This document shows, one piece after another, positions 1-6,536 of a stretch of 10,376 nucleotides of DNA; position 1 is the stretch's first letter, and every line of letters begins with the position of its first letter. The position numbers and the translations under genes were made by a program. The notes under the pieces are model-generated. The model saw only the letters and a program-made list of their open reading frames with translations. It made no database searches and was not told the DNA's origin. The DNA is from Candidatus Thiothrix singaporensis (GTDB lineage Bacteria; Pseudomonadota; Gammaproteobacteria; Thiotrichales; Thiotrichaceae). The stretch covers positions 1,507,326 to 1,517,701 of the forward strand of contig CP059265.1 in NCBI GenBank assembly GCA_013693955.1, read 5' to 3'.

Positions 1-96
1 CAAAAACTGGCGCTCATCGCCTGTGTCCGCAAGCTGATTGTCATCCTGAATTCCATGATGCGTGACGGTACAAAATGGAACTCGAAAATGGCCTGA
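1..96 (+). pseudogene. IS110 transposase, 3' fragment (copy A)
   Basis: These are the final ~30 codons of the transposase, reading LALIACVRKLIVILNSM and ending in a TGA at 94-96. Only the C-terminal tail is present because the window begins inside the gene. The visible run of five A at 2-6 is the place where the other copies also lack one base of an expected AAA AAA pair, so this copy probably carries the same frameshift. Function cannot be judged from this fragment. Confidence 0.75.
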
Positions 97-126
97 AATT
101 CAGGGGTTGACACCATAGTCACTTGT
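1..126 (+). mobile_element. IS110-family element, copy A, right end only
   Basis: This is the 3' end of an IS whose left part lies outside the window. It carries the last codons of the transposase, a 30-bp right end with TTGACA at 107-112, the terminal ATAGTCA at 115-121 and CTTGT at 122-126. It then runs into the attC remnant TGGCGC. The sequence matches the right ends of copies C-E almost base for base, so it belongs to the younger subgroup rather than to copy B. Confidence 0.85.
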
Positions 127-630
127 TGGCGCATCATCAACCAATGGATTGTGGTGTGGCCTTTGACTGAAGCATGGCCAAAACAAACCGTAAACCTGGC
201 ACGACCTGTCACGCATCAGCGCGAGAGCCTCTCCGGCTTGAAGCTGTTGGACTGGTGCGCTTTTTTGTCGCGCGATGAGCGCGTTGGAAAATGACGCTGG
301 CGACTGTCTCAGTTGGCACAATGGATCACGCATCAGCGCACGATTGTCTTTGGGCTGGCACAGTGAATGCGGCACGCCATTCCGCGCATCAGCGCGGCCA
401 CCCATTCTTTATCTTCAGGTTTTAAGGTCGGCACAATGGTTACACGCATCAGCGTACGATAATCTTTGGGCTGGCACGGCGAACGCGGCACGGCTTTTCC
501 CGCGCATCAGCGCGATCCACCAGTTCCTTTTTCGGTTTTTAAGTCTGGCGTGGTATTTCCCGCGTCAACGCATGATGAACCCATTATCTTTGTAACCTTT
601 TGTCTTGTGATGCTTTTTGGTTTTACCCTC
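127..630. repeat. Gene-less cassette 1: array of ~58-bp repeats
   Basis: This 504-bp cassette has no convincing coding sequence. It is filled with degenerate units whose cores begin near 212, 272, 329, 385, 445, 503 and 562, at spacings of 56-60 bp. A more diverged first unit lies at about 150-185. Most units have TTGGCAC or TGGCAC about 10-18 bp before a hairpin core GCATCAGCGC or GCGATGAGCGC. Two flavours alternate: CACGCATCAGCGCAC and CGCGCATCAGCGCG. The last ~75 bp (about 556-630) is the conserved stretch that ends every cassette on this side. Open frames on both strands shift between homologous units by lengths not divisible by three, so they look accidental. Confidence 0.8.
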
Positions 631-715
631 GCCAACGTCTGAATTGACGGGCGCGGCTGGGAGTCAATTGTGCGAAGTAATGGGCTGTCACCGCGTCCGT
701 CGTCGAATGGCTTGT
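631..715 (-). other. attC site 1, arm split by IS copy B
   Basis: This is an integron recombination site whose two ends are now separated by copy B. GCCAAC at 631-636 pairs with GTTGGC preserved at 1894-1899 beyond the IS. GACGGGCGCGG near 647-657 pairs with the CCGCGTCCGTC that ends near 702. Read on the minus strand it has the usual R''-L''-L'-R' order, with GCCAACA, then the CGACGACGGACGC arm, then the shorter GTCAATT arm. The base of the stem is broken by 1.18 kb of IS, so folding into a working attC should be impaired. Confidence 0.75.
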
Positions 716-718
716 ATG

Positions 719-724
719 GATAAT
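719..724 (+). promoter_or_regulatory. -10 half of a circle-junction promoter (copy B)
   Basis: GATAAT lies just inside the IS left end. Alone it has no good -35 partner in the flanking attC. In a circle where the right end joins the left end through one CTTGT, it would stand 17 bp after TTGACA of the right end. The same hexamer is at the equivalent place in copies C, D and E. Reconstituted junction promoters are known in IS110-family elements; use here is inferred. Confidence 0.65.
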
Positions 725-731
725 GAAACCT

Positions 732-912
732 TGAAACGGGTAAAGTGGGACCCGGTCTTCTGGCTGCAACCAGAGGGCTCCAGAACAGTAGTCCGATCGA
801 ATGATGGCTCCTCAATTGAGAGACCGGCAACAAGTGTGGACGCTGTTGTGGACTCCATGACAATCTCGAATAGTCAACCGCCGAACCCGCATTTGCAAGG
901 CAGAGTTATCAT
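732..912 (+). ncRNA. Predicted IS110 bridge RNA (copy B)
   Basis: The left end folds into the three parts expected of an IS621-type bridge RNA. A 5' stem-loop is formed by CTTCTGG (757-763) and CCAGAGG (770-776). The target loop is held by CAGTAGTCC (786-794) with GGACGCTG (838-845). It holds TCGAATGA (797-804), a small hairpin at 806-825 and CAACAAG (828-834). The donor loop is held by GACAATCTC (859-867) with GAGTTATC (903-910) and contains ATAGTCA (870-876). TCGAATGA matches seven of eight bases left of the insertion point, CAACAAG is complementary to CTTGTTG across it, and ATAGTCA equals the IS right terminus. RNA ends are estimates. Transcription is not shown by sequence. Confidence 0.75.
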
Positions 913-915
913 ACT

Positions 916-1864
916 ATGAGCACCCCAAGCAGACCATCCGAAACCAATGTCGGCGTCGATGTCGGCAAATTCCAACTGGACATTCACATCCGTCCTGCAG
1001 GCATCCATTTCAGTGTTTCCAACGATGCCGAAGGTATCCGGGAAGCGCTTAAAACCCTGAAGAAACACCATCCAGACCGGATCGTGGTGGAAGCCACCGG
1101 GCGTTTGGAACACGCGTTTGTGTGCCTGCGCCAAGGCGGGGTTGCCGCTGGTGGTTGCCAATCCTGTCCACATCAAAAAGTTTGCCGGAGCGATCGGACA
1201 ACTGGCGAAAACCGACAAGCTGGACGCCTGCCTGATTGCCCGGTATGGCGAGATGATCCAGCCTGCGCTGTCGAGCTTGAAACCGGAAATCATTTTGGCC
1301 ATCAGTGACTTACTGTCCCGCCGTAACCAGCTGGTCAAGATGCAGACGATGGAAAAGAACCGTTTGCAGATTATGCCTAAATGCGTACAGGGTTCGATCG
1401 CCGCGATCCTGAAAACCTTACACAAAGAAATCACCAAACTGGATAAGCAGTTACTCCAGCTGATTGACAGCTGCGAGGAACACCAGGAAAAAAGCGACAT
1501 CCTCAAGAGCGTTCCCGGTGTTGGCAATGTTGCTGTCATCACCTTGCTGAGCTGCTTCCCGGAGTTGGGCACATCAGCAACAAGCAGGCCGCCTCTCTGG
1601 CGGGTGTTGCGCCGATGAACCGTGAAAGTGGCCGTTATCAGGGTGTCCGCAGAATTCGGGGAGGACGCCATCAGGTACGCACCGTCCTCTTATGGGAATG
1701 ATGTCCGCCATTCAATGCAACCCGGTTTTCAAAGCCAAATACGACGCCTTGGTGAAAGCTGGAAAATCCAAAAACTGGCGCTCATTGCCTGTGTCCGCAA
1801 GTTGATTGTCATCCTGAATTCCATGCTGCGAGACGGTACAAAATGGAATCCGAAAATGGCCTGA
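916..1864 (+). pseudogene. IS110-family transposase (DEDD/Ser recombinase), frameshifted, copy B
   Basis: The gene starts at ATG 916, a few bases after the predicted bridge RNA, and stops at 1862-1864. Joining the frames gives a protein of about 316 residues, typical for the family. The N-terminal RuvC-like DEDD domain shows D15 (GVDVGK), E59 (VVEATGR), and D101 and D104 (KTDKLDA). A helix-hairpin-helix-like PGVGN follows near 201. The C-terminal transposase domain has the likely nucleophile S239 in NRESGR, then GGRHQVRTVL. Four single-base losses break the frame: near 1129, near 1570, near 1690, and in the A5 run at 1770-1774. No substitution has made a stop within the correct frame. As written the gene cannot make a full protein; it may be a real pseudogene or carry sequencing errors. 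Confidence 0.85.
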
Positions 1865-1874
1865 AATTCAGGGG

Positions 1875-1880
1875 TTGACA
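1875..1880 (+). promoter_or_regulatory. -35 half of a circle-junction promoter (copy B)
   Basis: A perfect TTGACA lies in the right end, 10-15 bp before the edge. It points out of the IS, and identical hexamers are present in copies A (107-112), C, D and E. In the inserted form its 17-bp spacer leads into attC sequence with no -10. In the circular form it pairs with GATAAT of the left end at 17-bp spacing. Confidence 0.65.
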
Positions 1881-1894
1881 CCATAGTCACTTGT

Positions 1895-2282
1895 TGGCGC
1901 TTAATTATCAACAAATGAATTGTGGCACTGTTTTTTACTGAAGCGCAGCCAAAACAAAGCATCAACCTGGCACGACCTGTCACGCATCAGCGCGAGAGCC
2001 TCTCCAGCTTGAAGCTGTTGGACTGGTGCGCTTTTTTGTCGCGCGATGAGCGCGTTGGAAAATGACGCTGGCGACTGTCTCAGTTGGCACAATGGATCAC
2101 GCATCGGCGCACGATTTTTTGGGCTGGCACAGCGAACATGGCACGGCCTGTCAGAGCATCAGCGAACGGGGAGGCCAATTCTTCGGCTCTGGAATCTAGC
2201 ACTTTATTTCCCGCGTTAGCGCATGATGAAAACATCTTTATTCGGTCTTTAAATCTTGTGATGCGGCTTTGTTTTTAACGCG
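1895..2282. repeat. Gene-less cassette 2: array of ~58-bp repeats
   Basis: This is a 388-bp cassette without a credible gene. Repeat cores begin near 1983, 2043, 2100, 2154 and 2213, spaced 54-60 bp, after a diverged first unit at about 1920-1950. The unit at 2154 is the most worn (AGCATCAGCGA) and has lost its hairpin. The last ~75 bp is a diverged version of the shared cassette-end sequence. Confidence 0.78.
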
Positions 2283-2873
2283 GCCAACGTCGTAATTGAC
2301 GGGTGCGGCGGGGAGTAAGCCGTTAAAAATCGTGGGCTGTCCACGCGTCCGTCGTCGAATGATTTGTTGGCGCTTTATTATCAGTAAATGGCTTGTGGTG
2401 CTGCCTTTGGCTGAAGCACGACCAATGGATTTGTTATAACCGTTTATAGTATGGTCTATAATGTGCCTGCTGAAAGCCAATCTTTTATAAAAATCATCAA
2501 GCCAAGGTTTGTCATCAGATACATCAGCCCTGATTATTACAATACCCTTTGATATTAGAATATTTTCAATATCACTTATGATCACGCTGGCCAGCCCTAA
2601 ACGCCTATAATCATTGATAATAAAAATTTCGTCTATTGATGCCTCCAAGCCTTGGTGTTCAAAACTAAATGAAAAACAAACATGAATATAACCAACTACA
2701 TTTTTATTTTCGAATGCAAGAAACGTTTGAACATGATTTGGATTAGAAAAGGAAGCTGCAATTGTATTTTGTATAACCTCTGCTGAAAGCTCAATTGATT
2801 CTTCACGATTAAACTGAGTCATCATTTCGAGAAGCAAAGAAGCATCTTCGATTTTAGCTTTTCTGATATACAT
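2238..2873 (-). CDS. GNAT-family N-acetyltransferase (cassette gene)
   Basis: This predicted acetyl-CoA-dependent N-acetyltransferase has an unknown substrate. From ATG 2873 the N terminus MYIRKAKIEDASLLLEMM is the usual GNAT beta1-alpha1 opening. A longer GTG start at 2895-2897 adds eight residues that look unlike the family. The central strands (FLAFENKNVVGYIHV) lead to the acetyl-CoA-binding motif A, DEIFIINDYRRLGLASVII, with the RRLGLA loop near residues 100-105. A C-terminal strand includes DDFYKRLAFSRH. The recognisable domain ends near 2430. The frame then runs on ~60 codons through a repeat unit and the whole of attC 2 before stopping. That tail is low-complexity cassette sequence and probably not native. 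TGATAATAA lies just before the attC box in another frame, so a lost or gained base near the 3' end is likely. The gene is more AT-rich than its surroundings, as expected for a captured cassette gene. Confidence 0.8.
   Translation of the reverse strand: MYIRKAKIEDASLLLEMMTQFNREESIELSAEVIQNTIAASFSNPNHVQTFLAFENKNVVGYIHVCFSFSFEHQGLEASIDEIFIINDYRRLGLASVIISDIENILISKGIVIIRADVSDDKPWLDDFYKRLAFSRHIIDHTINGYNKSIGRASAKGSTTSHLLIIKRQQIIRRRTRGQPTIFNGLLPAAPVNYDVGRVKNKAASQDLKTE
2283..2373 (-). other. attC site 2 (intact)
   Basis: A 91-bp inverted-repeat site. Outer boxes are GCCAAC (2283-2288) and GTTGGC (2366-2371); inner arms are GACGGGTGCGG and CGCGTCCGTC. It serves the acetyltransferase cassette, whose gene ends towards it on the minus strand. 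The sequence at the usual IS entry point is GAATGATTTGTTGG, where the other sites have CT before TGTTGG. This site has not been invaded. Confidence 0.78.
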
Positions 2874-2894
2874 GATTGTATTACTGCTTATTAT

Positions 2895-3037
2895 CACAAT
2901 TTATCCAGCATCAGCGCGGCTGCCTAACCCCATCTTTTCGGCGTTTAAATCTGGTATGGCTTTTCCCGCGCCAGCGCATGATGAACCCATTATCTTTGCA
3001 ACCTTTTGTCTTGTGATGCTTTTGGGTTTTTACCCTC
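2895..3037. repeat. Repeat units and shared leader upstream of the acetyltransferase
   Basis: Two repeat cores (about 2906 and 2967, 61 bp apart) lie between the acetyltransferase start and the next attC. On the minus strand this is the 5' part of the cassette. The stretch 2965-3037 is the conserved leader found at the same end of all complete cassettes. It shows that gene-bearing and gene-less cassettes share the same 5' frame. Confidence 0.7.
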
Positions 3038-3122
3038 GCCAACGTCAGAGCTGACGGGCGCGGCAGGGAGTAAGTTGGTCGGAGTCGCGGGCTGTCGCCG
3101 CGTCCGTCGTCGAGCAACTTGT
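3038..3122 (-). other. attC site 3, arm split by IS copy C
   Basis: GCCAAC (3038-3043) and the arms GACGGGCGCGG and CCGCGTCCGTC are present. The matching GTTGGC lies beyond the IS at 4305-4310. The flank immediately left of the insertion is TCGAGCAACTTGT. An inner hairpin CGCGG-loop-CCGCG may form in the central region. Confidence 0.75.
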
Positions 3123-3138
3123 ATGGATAATGAAACCT

Positions 3139-3322
3139 TGAAACGGGTAAAGTGAGACCCGGTCTTCTGGCTGCAACCAGAGGGTTCCAGAGCAGCAATC
3201 CGATCGAGTAAAGGCTCCTCCGATGAGAGACCGTCAACAAGTGTGGATGCTGTACTGGACTCCATGACAATCTCGAATAGTCAACCGGTCCCGAACCCGC
3301 ATTTGCAAGGCAGAGTTATCAT
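3139..3322 (+). ncRNA. Predicted IS110 bridge RNA (copy C)
   Basis: Same fold as in copy B, with paired changes. The target-loop stem reads ATCC with GGAT here, against GTCC with GGAC in B, so base pairing is kept. The target-loop guide is TCGAGTAA (3204-3211), facing attC flank TCGAGCAA; the one difference is a wobble-compatible T for C. The right guide is GTCAACAAG (3233-3241), complementary to CTTGTTGGC with one wobble. ATAGTCA (3277-3283) in the donor loop equals the IS right terminus. The 5' stem-loop is CTTCTGG (3164-3170) with CCAGAGG (3177-3183). Confidence 0.77.
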
Positions 3323-3325
3323 ACT

Positions 3326-4275
3326 ATGAGTACCCCACCCAGATCATCCGAAACCAATATTGGCGTTGATGTCGGCAAATTCCAGCTGGATATTCACATC
3401 CGTCCTGCGGGCATCCATTTCAGTGTATCCAATGATGCCCCAGGTATTGCCGAAGCGGTCAAAACCCTGAAGAAACACCATCCAGACCGGATCGTAGTCG
3501 AAGCCACCGGACGCCTGAACACGCCTTTGTCTGCGCCTGTGCCAAAGCGGGTTTACCGTTCGTGATAGCTAATCCCATTCACATCAAAAAGTTCGCCGGA
3601 GCGATTGGGCAACTGGCGAAAACCGACAAGCTGGACGCCTGCCTGATAGCCCGGTATGGGGAGACGATCCAGCCAGCGTTGTCTACCCTGAAGCCAGAAA
3701 TCATATCGATAATCAGTGATTTACTGTCCCGCCGCAATCAAATGGTCAAGATGCAAACGATGGAAAAGAACCGTTTGCAGATCATGCCCAAAAGCGTGCA
3801 GGGTTCCATCACGGCGATCCTGAAAACCTTGCAAAAGGAAATGGCCAAACTGGATAAGCAACTGCTACAGCTGATTGACAGTTGTCAGGAATACCAGGAA
3901 AAAGTGACATCCTCAAGAGTGTTCCCGGTGTTGGCAACGTCGCTGTCATCACCCTGTTAAGCTGTTTCCCGGAGCTGGGCTACATCACTAACAAACAGGC
4001 TGCCTCTTTGGCTGGTGTTGCGCCGATGAACCGTGAAAGTGGTCGTTATCAGGGTGTTCGCAGAATCAGGGAGGACGCCATCAGGTGCGCACCGTCCTCT
4101 TCATGGGAATGATGTCCGCCATTCAATGTAATCCGGTTTTCAAAGCCAAATACGATGCGCTGGTAAAGGCTGGAAAATCCAAAAACTGGCGCTCATCGCC
4201 TGTGTCCGCAAGCTGATTGTCATCCTGAATTCCATGATGCGTGACGGTACAAAATGGAACTCGAAAATGGCCTGA
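3326..4275 (+). pseudogene. IS110-family transposase, frameshifted, copy C
   Basis: Same gene as in copy B and about 316 codons when frames are joined. D15, E59, D101, D104 and S239 are all encoded. It begins MSTPPRSSETNIGVDVGK. Four one-base losses split it. One is at CCTGG near 3514-3518, where a G is lost. One is in an A run at 3899-3903 (five A; copy B has six). One is in a G run at 4069-4071 (three G where four are needed). One is in the A5 run at 4181-4185. All are deletions and three are homopolymers. No in-frame stop substitutions are present. Confidence 0.85.
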
Positions 4276-4305
4276 AATTCAGGGGTTGACACCATAGTCA
4301 CTTGT

Positions 4306-4787
4306 TGGCGCATTATCAACCAATGGATTGTGGTGTGGTCTTTGACTGAAGCACAGCCAAAACAAACCCCAAACCTGGCACAACCTGTCACGCATCAGCG
4401 CAAGAGCCTCTCCAGCTTGAAGCTGTTGGGCTAGCGCGCTGGAAAATGACGCTGGCGACTGGTTCAGTTGGCACAATAAATCACGCATCAGCGCATGATA
4501 ACCTGTGGGTTGGCACGGCGAACGCGGCACGCCATTTCCCGCGCATCAGCGCGGCACCCATGTTTTAAAGTCAGCATTTGAAGTTGGCACACTGTTTACA
4601 CGCATCAGCGCACGATAACCTTTGGGCTGGCACGGCGAACGCGGCACAGCTTTTCCGCGCATCAGCGCGGCGCACCAGTTCCCTTTTTCGGCGTTTAAAC
4701 CTGACGCGGCATTTCCCGCATCCGCGCATGATGAACCAATTATCTTTGCAACCTTTTAATCTGGCGATGCTTTTTGTTTTTACCCTC
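4306..4787. repeat. Gene-less cassette 3: array of ~58-bp repeats
   Basis: This cassette has no gene. Repeat cores begin near 4391, 4434, 4484, 4542, 4601, 4658 and 4718. The unit at 4434 is shortened: about 17-20 bp present in cassette 1 are missing, including the first half of the hairpin. That gives the odd spacings of 43 and 50 bp; the rest are 57-60 bp. The shared leader occupies about 4715-4787. Confidence 0.78.
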
Positions 4788-4872
4788 GCCAACGTCATAG
4801 CTGACGGGCGCGGCAGGGAGTAAGTTGGGCGAAGTCGCGGGCTGTCACCGCGTCCGTCGTCGAGCAACTTGT
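4788..4872 (-). other. attC site 4, arm split by IS copy D
   Basis: GCCAAC (4788-4793) plus both inner arms are present, with the partner GTTGGC at 6055-6060 after the IS. Differences from attC 3 in the spacer (CATAGC for CAGAGC) and in the central region show that it is a distinct site with its own insertion. Confidence 0.75.
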
Positions 4873-4888
4873 ATGGATAATGAAACCT

Positions 4889-5072
4889 TGAAACGGGTAA
4901 AGTGAGACCCGGTCTTCTGGCTGCAACCAGAGGGTTCCAGAGCAGCAATCCGATCGAGTAAAGGCTCCTCCGATGAGAGACCGTCAACAAGTGTGGATGC
5001 TGTACTGGACTCCATGACAATCTCGAATAGTCAACCGGTCCCGAACCCGCATTTGCAAGGCAGAGTTATCAT
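4889..5072 (+). ncRNA. Predicted IS110 bridge RNA (copy D)
   Basis: The sequence matches the copy C RNA. Guides are TCGAGTAA at 4954-4961 and GTCAACAAG at 4983-4991; the flanking attC reads TCGAGCAACTTGTTGGC when the IS is removed. The donor guide ATAGTCA follows at 5027-5033. Confidence 0.77.
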
Positions 5073-5075
5073 ACT

Positions 5076-6025
5076 ATGAGTACCCCACCCAGATCATCCG
5101 AAACCAATATTGGCGTTGATGTCGGCAAATTCCAGCTGGATATTCACATCCGTCCTGCGGGCATCCATTTCAGTGTATCCAATGATGCCCCAGGTATTGC
5201 CGAAGCGGTCAAAACCCTGAAGAAACACCATCCAGACCGGATCGTAGTCGAAGCCACCGGACGCCGGAACACGCCTTTGTCTGCGCCTGTGCCAAAGCGG
5301 GTTTACCGTTCGTGATAGCTAATCCCATTCACATCAAAAAGTTCGCCGGAGCGATTGGGCAACTGGCGAAAACCGACAAGCTGGACGCCTGCCTGATAGC
5401 CCGGTATGGGGAGACGATCCAGCCAGCGTTGTCTACCCTGAAGCCAGAAATCATATCGATAATCAGTGATTTACTGTCCCGCCGCAATCAAATGGTCAAG
5501 ATGCAAACGATGGAAAAGAACCGTTTGCAGATCATGCCCAAAAGCGTGCAGGGTTCCATCACGGCGATCCTGAAAACCTTGCAAAAGGAAATGGCCAAAC
5601 TGGATAAGCAACTGCTACAGCTGATTGACAGTTGTCAGGAATACCAGGAAAAAGTGACATCCTCAAGAGTGTTCCCGGTGTTGGCAACGTCGCTGTCATC
5701 ACCCTGTTAAGCTGTTTCCCGGAGCTGGGCTACATCACTAACAAACAGGCTGCCTCTTTGGCTGGTGTTGCGCCGATGAACCGTGAAAGTGGTCGTTATC
5801 AGGGTGTTCGCAGAATCAGGGAGGACGCCATCAGGTGCGCACCGTCCTCTTCATGGGAATGATGTCCGCCATTCAATGTAATCCGGTTTTCAAAGCCAAA
5901 TACGATGCGCTGGTAAAGGCTGGAAAATCCAAAAACTGGCGCTCATCGCCTGTGTCCGCAAGCTGATTGTCATCCTGAATTCCATGATGCGTGACGGTAC
6001 AAAATGGAACTCGAAAATGGCCTGA
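5076..6025 (+). pseudogene. IS110-family transposase, frameshifted, copy D
   Basis: Carries the same four one-base losses as copy C, but the first site reads CGCCGGAAC instead of CGCCTGAAC. Relative to the expected CGCCTGGAAC, copy D has lost the T and copy C a G. The protein tracts on either side are otherwise those of copy C, including the TDKLDA and RESGR catalytic motifs. Confidence 0.85.
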
Positions 6026-6055
6026 AATTCAGGGGTTGACACCATAGTCACTTGT

Positions 6056-6445
6056 TGGCGCATCATCAGCAAATAAATTGTGGTGTGGTCTTTGACTGAA
6101 GCACGGCCAAAACAAACCGCAAACCTGGCACAGCCTGTCACGTAGCAGCGTAAGCACATCTCTGGCTTGAAACTGTTGGGCTGGCGCGATTTTTTGTCGC
6201 GCGATTAGCGCGTTGGAAAATGACGCTGGCGACTGGCTCAGTTGGCACAGTGGATCACGCATCAGCGCACGATTGTCTTTGGGTTGGCACGGTGAACGCG
6301 GCACAACATTTCCCGCGCATCAGCGCGGCCTACCAATTCTTTAAATTCGGTTTTTAAATCTGGCGTGGTATTTCCCGCGTTAGCGCATGATGAACCCATT
6401 ATCTTTGCAACCTTTTGTCTGGTGATGCTTTTGGTTTTTACCCTC
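6056..6445. repeat. Gene-less cassette 4: array of ~58-bp repeats
   Basis: No gene is visible. Repeat cores begin near 6141 (altered to CGTAGCAGCGT), 6201, 6258, 6316 and 6376, spaced 57-60 bp, after a first unit at about 6078-6110. The altered core at 6141 is shared with cassette 8 at 9446, so these two cassettes are close relatives. The shared leader occupies about 6374-6445. Confidence 0.78.
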
Positions 6446-6536
6446 GCCAACGTCAACGCTGACGGGCGCGGCGGGGAGTAAGTTGGTCGGAGTCGCGGGC
6501 TGTCCCCACGTCCGTCGTCGAGCAGCTTGTTGTGCC
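6446..6536 (-). other. attC site 5 (intact, mismatched outer boxes)
   Basis: An uninterrupted site with inner arms GACGGGCGCGG and CACGTCCGTC. Its left box is GCCAAC but its right box (6529-6536) is GTTGTGCC, so the two do not fully pair with each other. The right box instead matches the far end of the neighbouring cassette. The IS entry point reads GAGCAGCTTGTTGTG and is not occupied. Confidence 0.75.

Larger units (their letters stand above)
716..1894 (+). mobile_element. IS110-family element, copy B (full length, attC-targeted)
   Basis: This ~1.18-kb element sits in attC 1 with its transposase on the plus strand, opposite to the cassette genes. Its left end is non-coding and ~200 bp long; the right end after the transposase stop is only ~30 bp. 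The pentamer CTTGT occurs on both sides (711-715 and 1890-1894) and once in every empty attC. It is therefore either shared core sequence or a target duplication, and the exact ends are ambiguous within it. There are no long terminal inverted repeats, only TATGG facing CCATA. Copy B is clearly diverged from C-E and is the oldest or a separate lineage. Confidence 0.88.
3123..4305 (+). mobile_element. IS110-family element, copy C (full length, attC-targeted)
   Basis: This copy has the same orientation and entry point as copy B. It is almost identical to copies D and E; the visible difference from both is one base in the damaged CCTGG site (3514-3517). The attC arms flanking C, D and E differ from one another, so these are separate insertions and not one tandem duplication. 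CTTGT is at 3118-3122 and 4301-4305. TTGACA in the right end starts at 4285. Confidence 0.9.
4873..6055 (+). mobile_element. IS110-family element, copy D (full length, attC-targeted)
   Basis: This copy is nearly identical to C and E, with CTTGT at 4868-4872 and 6051-6055. It is in the same orientation as all other copies. Near-identity among three insertions points to recent spread within this array or to homogenisation. Confidence 0.9.

Noticed and set aside
490..512. Sigma-54 promoter, because TGGCACGG is followed by TTTTCCC
   Set aside because: The position that should be GC about 12 bp downstream reads CC or CA in the units, and the box recurs in every repeat without a gene behind it.
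329..572. CRISPR array, because of a regular ~58-bp spacing of a conserved core
   Set aside because: The 'spacers' are conserved between arrays, the repeat is degenerate and alternates between two types, and no cas gene is present.
507..863. Minus-strand open frames across attC arms and IS left ends (also near 2911-3270, 4571-5020 and 7787-8326)
   Set aside because: They run antisense through the predicted bridge RNA and attC stems, are not bounded by cassette limits, and match no protein family I know.
1100..1150. Programmed frameshift in the transposase
   Set aside because: The break is at different bases in B, C and D/E, there are four breaks per gene, and IS110-family transposases are normally one uninterrupted frame.
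874..1671. Long minus-strand open frame opposite the copy B transposase
   Set aside because: It is the antisense shadow of the transposase, and the codon pattern follows the plus-strand gene.
1890..1894. CTTGT as a simple 5-bp target-site duplication
   Set aside because: The same bases occur in both the empty target and the IS end joint, which fits a shared core better; a duplication is not excluded.
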